From the NCBI GenBank assembly GCA_027576995.1, contig JANBQC010000048.1:1429-12941 (forward strand): DNA of 11,513 bases, written 5' to 3'. The notes beneath the pieces were generated by a model. It ran no database searches, was not told the origin of the DNA, and saw only the letters and a program-made list of their open reading frames with translations. Shown piece after piece: positions 9,647 to 11,513 of the stretch (position 1 is its first letter; every line of letters begins with the position of its first letter). The position numbers and the translations under genes are program-made. The DNA is from Dimargaris cristalligena. Its lineage: Eukaryota; Kickxellomycota; Dimargaritomycetes; Dimargaritales; Dimargaritaceae.

Positions 9647-9678
9647 GTAAACGCAAATGTAAATGTAAACATAAACAA
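9647..9678 (+). promoter_or_regulatory. Period-6 GTAAAC/GTAAAT array ending in overlapping forkhead-type motifs
   Basis: Five degenerate hexamers in a row (GTAAAC, GCAAAT, GTAAAT, GTAAAC, ATAAAC) run from 9647 to 9676. The end contains GTAAACA (9665-9671) overlapping ATAAACAA (9671-9678), both fitting the forkhead core RYAAACA. It may be a slippage-born microsatellite that also creates binding sites. Confidence 0.45.
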
Positions 9679-10111
9679 ACCACCTGATTTGGATGTGCGA
9701 TTGGCCCATGATCCATCTTCCCCGACAGCACCATTAAAGGGGTTTACAATTCCACTATCATTGACCAGTGGATATAGAGAAGAGATCGGCATGTTCACTA
9801 GTGCGGAGTATAGAGAGTTCTCGCTAATTCATCCCCCAAAACCTTCTCCATAAAAGAAGGAACCCATGGATTCTCCCCCTTGGCAAGACTAATGCATAAT
9901 TCAGCCAACAGTAATCATGGGTTAGCACTGCCAATCTGACCTGTAAAGCGCCGTTGTTTCCTACGGCGGGCGAAGCATAATAAGTCCCACTCACTAGCGC
10001 TTTTTCCCGACTCCTGATTTTTTTGTGGGAAGAGGGTTTCACCAGCCGCTGTGACTCTCTCTCCCCCCACGTCGATAACCACTGGTTAAACTTATCCGCT
10101 TTCACCCTTTC

Positions 10112-10122
10112 CATATATATAT
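10112..10122 (+). promoter_or_regulatory. TATA-like run upstream of the PIP-box gene
   Basis: CATATATATAT ends about 23 bp before the ATG at 10146. It has TATA character but is very close to the start codon, so it may instead be an AT-rich leader segment. Transcript ends would decide. Confidence 0.25.
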
Positions 10123-10145
10123 CAGTCAACTCACCACTTCTGCAA

Positions 10146-11383
10146 ATGTCGCGACCCCGCCAGACTAAACTAGGGGGATTCTTCACGAAGGCTCCCAACA
10201 CCCCTCAGAAGAGTCCCCCCTCCCCTGCGTTGGTTGAAAAGACCGATCTAAACCAGACCCCTTCCGAGGCCATCGTCATTACCATTGACCCGGCCCCGAA
10301 AACCCCCGCTTTCGAAGGCAAACTTCCTGTGGCCCCACCCTTGTCGCCAGAGGTAAACAAATGGCCTATAGCCTCCCAATCGCCCAAACCCCCACCACGG
10401 ACTCCGTCTATAGCCGCACCCCGCAAGACCGCCCGGCCAACCGCCTTAAAAGCCAAAGCAAAGGCGGTTAAGCCGGGGCAGCTCACGCTCAACCAGCTTC
10501 TACGCCGGGTCACCAAAACCGAGTACTTGGAGGCCCAGAAGGCGGACAGTGCCTACCCTATCATCTCCAATAATAATTATGGTTTCGCTACCCATGTCGA
10601 AATTACGCGGGATCCCGTGCTCAAACCCCCGCCCTCATCGGGGTTAATGGCCGGCCAGACCCCCACCCGGGAAGTCACCGCACAATCCAAATTAAGCCGA
10701 CTTGCCCGGACACCCGTCAAATGCGCATCCCCTCGCCCGGCGTCCCGGGAAACGGCCGCACGTACCGAACAGGATATGCAAGAGGAGGTGGACAATCTTG
10801 ACACTTCCCTCATCGTCACGGGCCCTCGTGATCGTCACCGGACCAAGCGGCGACTGATCGAAAAGCTCCGCTCCGCCGCTCCCCAAGTTTTAAGCGAGTC
10901 TTCGGACTCGGCGGACTCCACTACCGAGACAACTCCCGAACCGGAACCCCCGCGGGGCCTAGGCCGCCGCCTAGTTCGCCGATCCACGCCCCATTCCCCC
11001 GCGGGGCCTAGGCCGCCGCCTAGTTCGCCGATCCACGCCCCATTCCCCCGCTAACCCCAATAACATCTTTTGGTCCGACCGCACACAGAAGCCACCGACT
11101 AAACGTACCGTCCAGAGTGATTCAAGCGAACCAAGTGATGAGTCCGATGCCCTGGATGAACACGGCTTAGCGAATTTCATTGATGATTCTCCGCTGGGCC
11201 ACCGGGCTGGCGATTCCGCGGATTCAGGCGATGATGCCGCCGACGTTGGTTTAGTCGCCCTACCCGCGGAGTTTAGCCTGTCGTCCCTCAACGATGGCAT
11301 CAATTCATTCAAAGTGGTGATTCAGTATTTCGTGCACCTCCTTTTAGGGGAGGGCTCCCTTCAGGGGATGGAAGAGGACATTT
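10146..11383 (+). CDS. PIP-box nuclear protein with a DUF4211-like domain, 5' part, frame broken by a 49-bp duplication
   Basis: The frame opens at ATG 10146 and, as written, stops at 11052-11054 (302 codons). The predicted protein starts with QTKLGGFF at residues 6-13, a perfect PIP box (Q-x-x-L-x-x-F-F) for binding the replication clamp PCNA. A long Pro/Lys/Ser/Thr-rich disordered region follows, with a second motif-like QLTLNQLL at 112-119, then a basic segment (RDRHRTKRRLIEKLR) and an acidic Ser/Glu/Asp stretch. After the duplicated 49 bp the sequence continues in the +1 frame, open from about 11041 to a stop at 11425. It holds an acidic linker, FIDDSP, then LPAEFS (from 11260) and FKVVIQYFVHLLL (from 11308), resembling the start of the fungal DUF4211 domain. 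A GTAAGT donor at 11384 suggests that an intron follows and the gene runs past the window. Function is unknown; a nuclear role at replication forks is inferred from the PIP box. Start choice: an upstream in-frame Met at 10023 exists, but the N-terminal PIP box and the TATA-like run at 10112 favour 10146. Confidence 0.8.
10947..11051 (+). repeat. Perfect 49-bp tandem duplication (2.1 copies) causing a +1 frameshift
   Basis: Copy 1 spans 10947-10995 and copy 2 spans 10996-11044, with no mismatch between them; a third start of 7 nt (CCCCCGC) follows at 11045-11051. Because 49 is not a multiple of three, copy 1 is read in the upstream frame and copy 2 reads the same peptide only in the downstream frame. 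Each unit contains the palindrome GGCCTAGGCC and is GC-rich, so replication slippage, or misassembly, is easy to picture. Confidence 0.95.
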
Positions 11384-11513
11384 GTAAGTTTATAAGACTA
11401 GGGGCAGTCCACCCGATGGTAGTGTAATGTAGCTCCACCCATCTGGGAGCAGAGTCCCAAATGGTATAAACACTGCACCACGGAATTCTGTATCTCCAAC
11501 GTACTTGTTAAAC
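11384..11513 (+). other. Probable intron start (GTAAGT donor), acceptor not resolved
   Basis: The coding frame of the DUF4211-like segment reaches GAGGACATTT|GTAAGT, a consensus donor like those in the myosin gene. Without splicing the frame ends 44 nt later at TAA 11425. A CAGAG at about 11450-11454 could serve as acceptor and would leave an open frame to the window end, but that translation does not look like the domain's continuation. The true acceptor may lie beyond 11513. Confidence 0.55.

Larger units (their letters stand above)
8653..10145. other. Divergent intergenic region (shared promoter region of the myosin and PIP-box genes)
   Basis: About 1.5 kb separates the two divergently oriented start codons. 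It contains a TATA box for myosin, a GA tract, repeated GTAAACA-type motifs between 9331 and 9678, a perfect inverted repeat at 9512-9531, and a TATA-like run just before the plus-strand start. The longest open frames here are minus-strand 9338-8889 (Ser/Leu/Phe-rich, starting in the CT tract) and minus-strand 10201-9824 (antisense to the next gene). Neither shows a recognisable domain, so I do not call them genes. Confidence 0.65.

Noticed and set aside
10023..10145. 41-residue in-frame N-terminal extension of the PIP-box protein
   Set aside because: It is open by chance and shows no motif. It contains the TATA-like run, and it would bury the N-terminal PIP box. Start 10146 is preferred, though this is not proven.
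9824..10201. Minus-strand open frame antisense to the start of the PIP-box gene
   Set aside because: It shows no recognisable domain, overlaps a better supported gene and lies mostly in promoter sequence.
10974..11091. An intron explaining the frame change at the 49-bp duplication
   Set aside because: Donor 10974 to acceptor 11088 or 11091 has the right length class, and CTAAC sits at 11051-11055. But the donor GTTCGC is poor next to the GTAAGT/GTAAGA donors seen elsewhere, and the duplication alone explains the shift exactly. It is kept as the alternative to test.

Overview
The window is eukaryotic and looks like a compact fungal nuclear genome. Introns are GT-AG with GTAAGT or GTAAGA donors and a CTAAC branch site. 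Coding DNA is GC-rich, and the spacers are AT-rich or purine/pyrimidine-tract-rich. The myosin tail ends in a way I associate with fungal cytokinetic myosins (an LERELE-type end preceded by a break in the coil). An early-diverging (zygomycete-grade) fungus is my best guess, but the species cannot be named from the sequence.

Layout. 1-1239: no convincing gene; AT-rich at the far left, then a purine-rich stretch, then the region 3' of myosin. 1240-8652 (minus strand): a complete class II (cytokinetic-type) myosin heavy chain in three exons, about 2311 residues, with motor domain, two IQ motifs and a very long coiled-coil tail. 8653-10145: a 1.5-kb divergent intergenic region holding the promoters of both genes. 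10146 to the window end (plus strand): the 5' part of a second gene encoding a largely disordered protein. It has a textbook PCNA-interacting (PIP) box at its N-terminus and the beginning of a DUF4211-like domain near the right edge. As written, this reading frame is broken by a perfect 49-bp tandem duplication; skipping one copy joins the two halves exactly.

How they may relate. The myosin would form bipolar filaments in the contractile ring. The second protein would be nuclear and tied to the replication clamp. The shared promoter contains a cluster of GTAAACA-type (forkhead-like) motifs. One of them lies 5 bp from GCAACG, the core of the fission-yeast PCB element, which suggests cell-cycle control of one or both genes. 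That link is inference. The most notable items are the frameshifting 49-bp duplication, the PIP box plus DUF4211-like architecture, the forkhead/PCB-like cluster, and a myosin stop codon that overlaps a perfect splice donor. I see no CRISPR array, transposon, tRNA or rRNA, and no clear previously undescribed multi-gene system.
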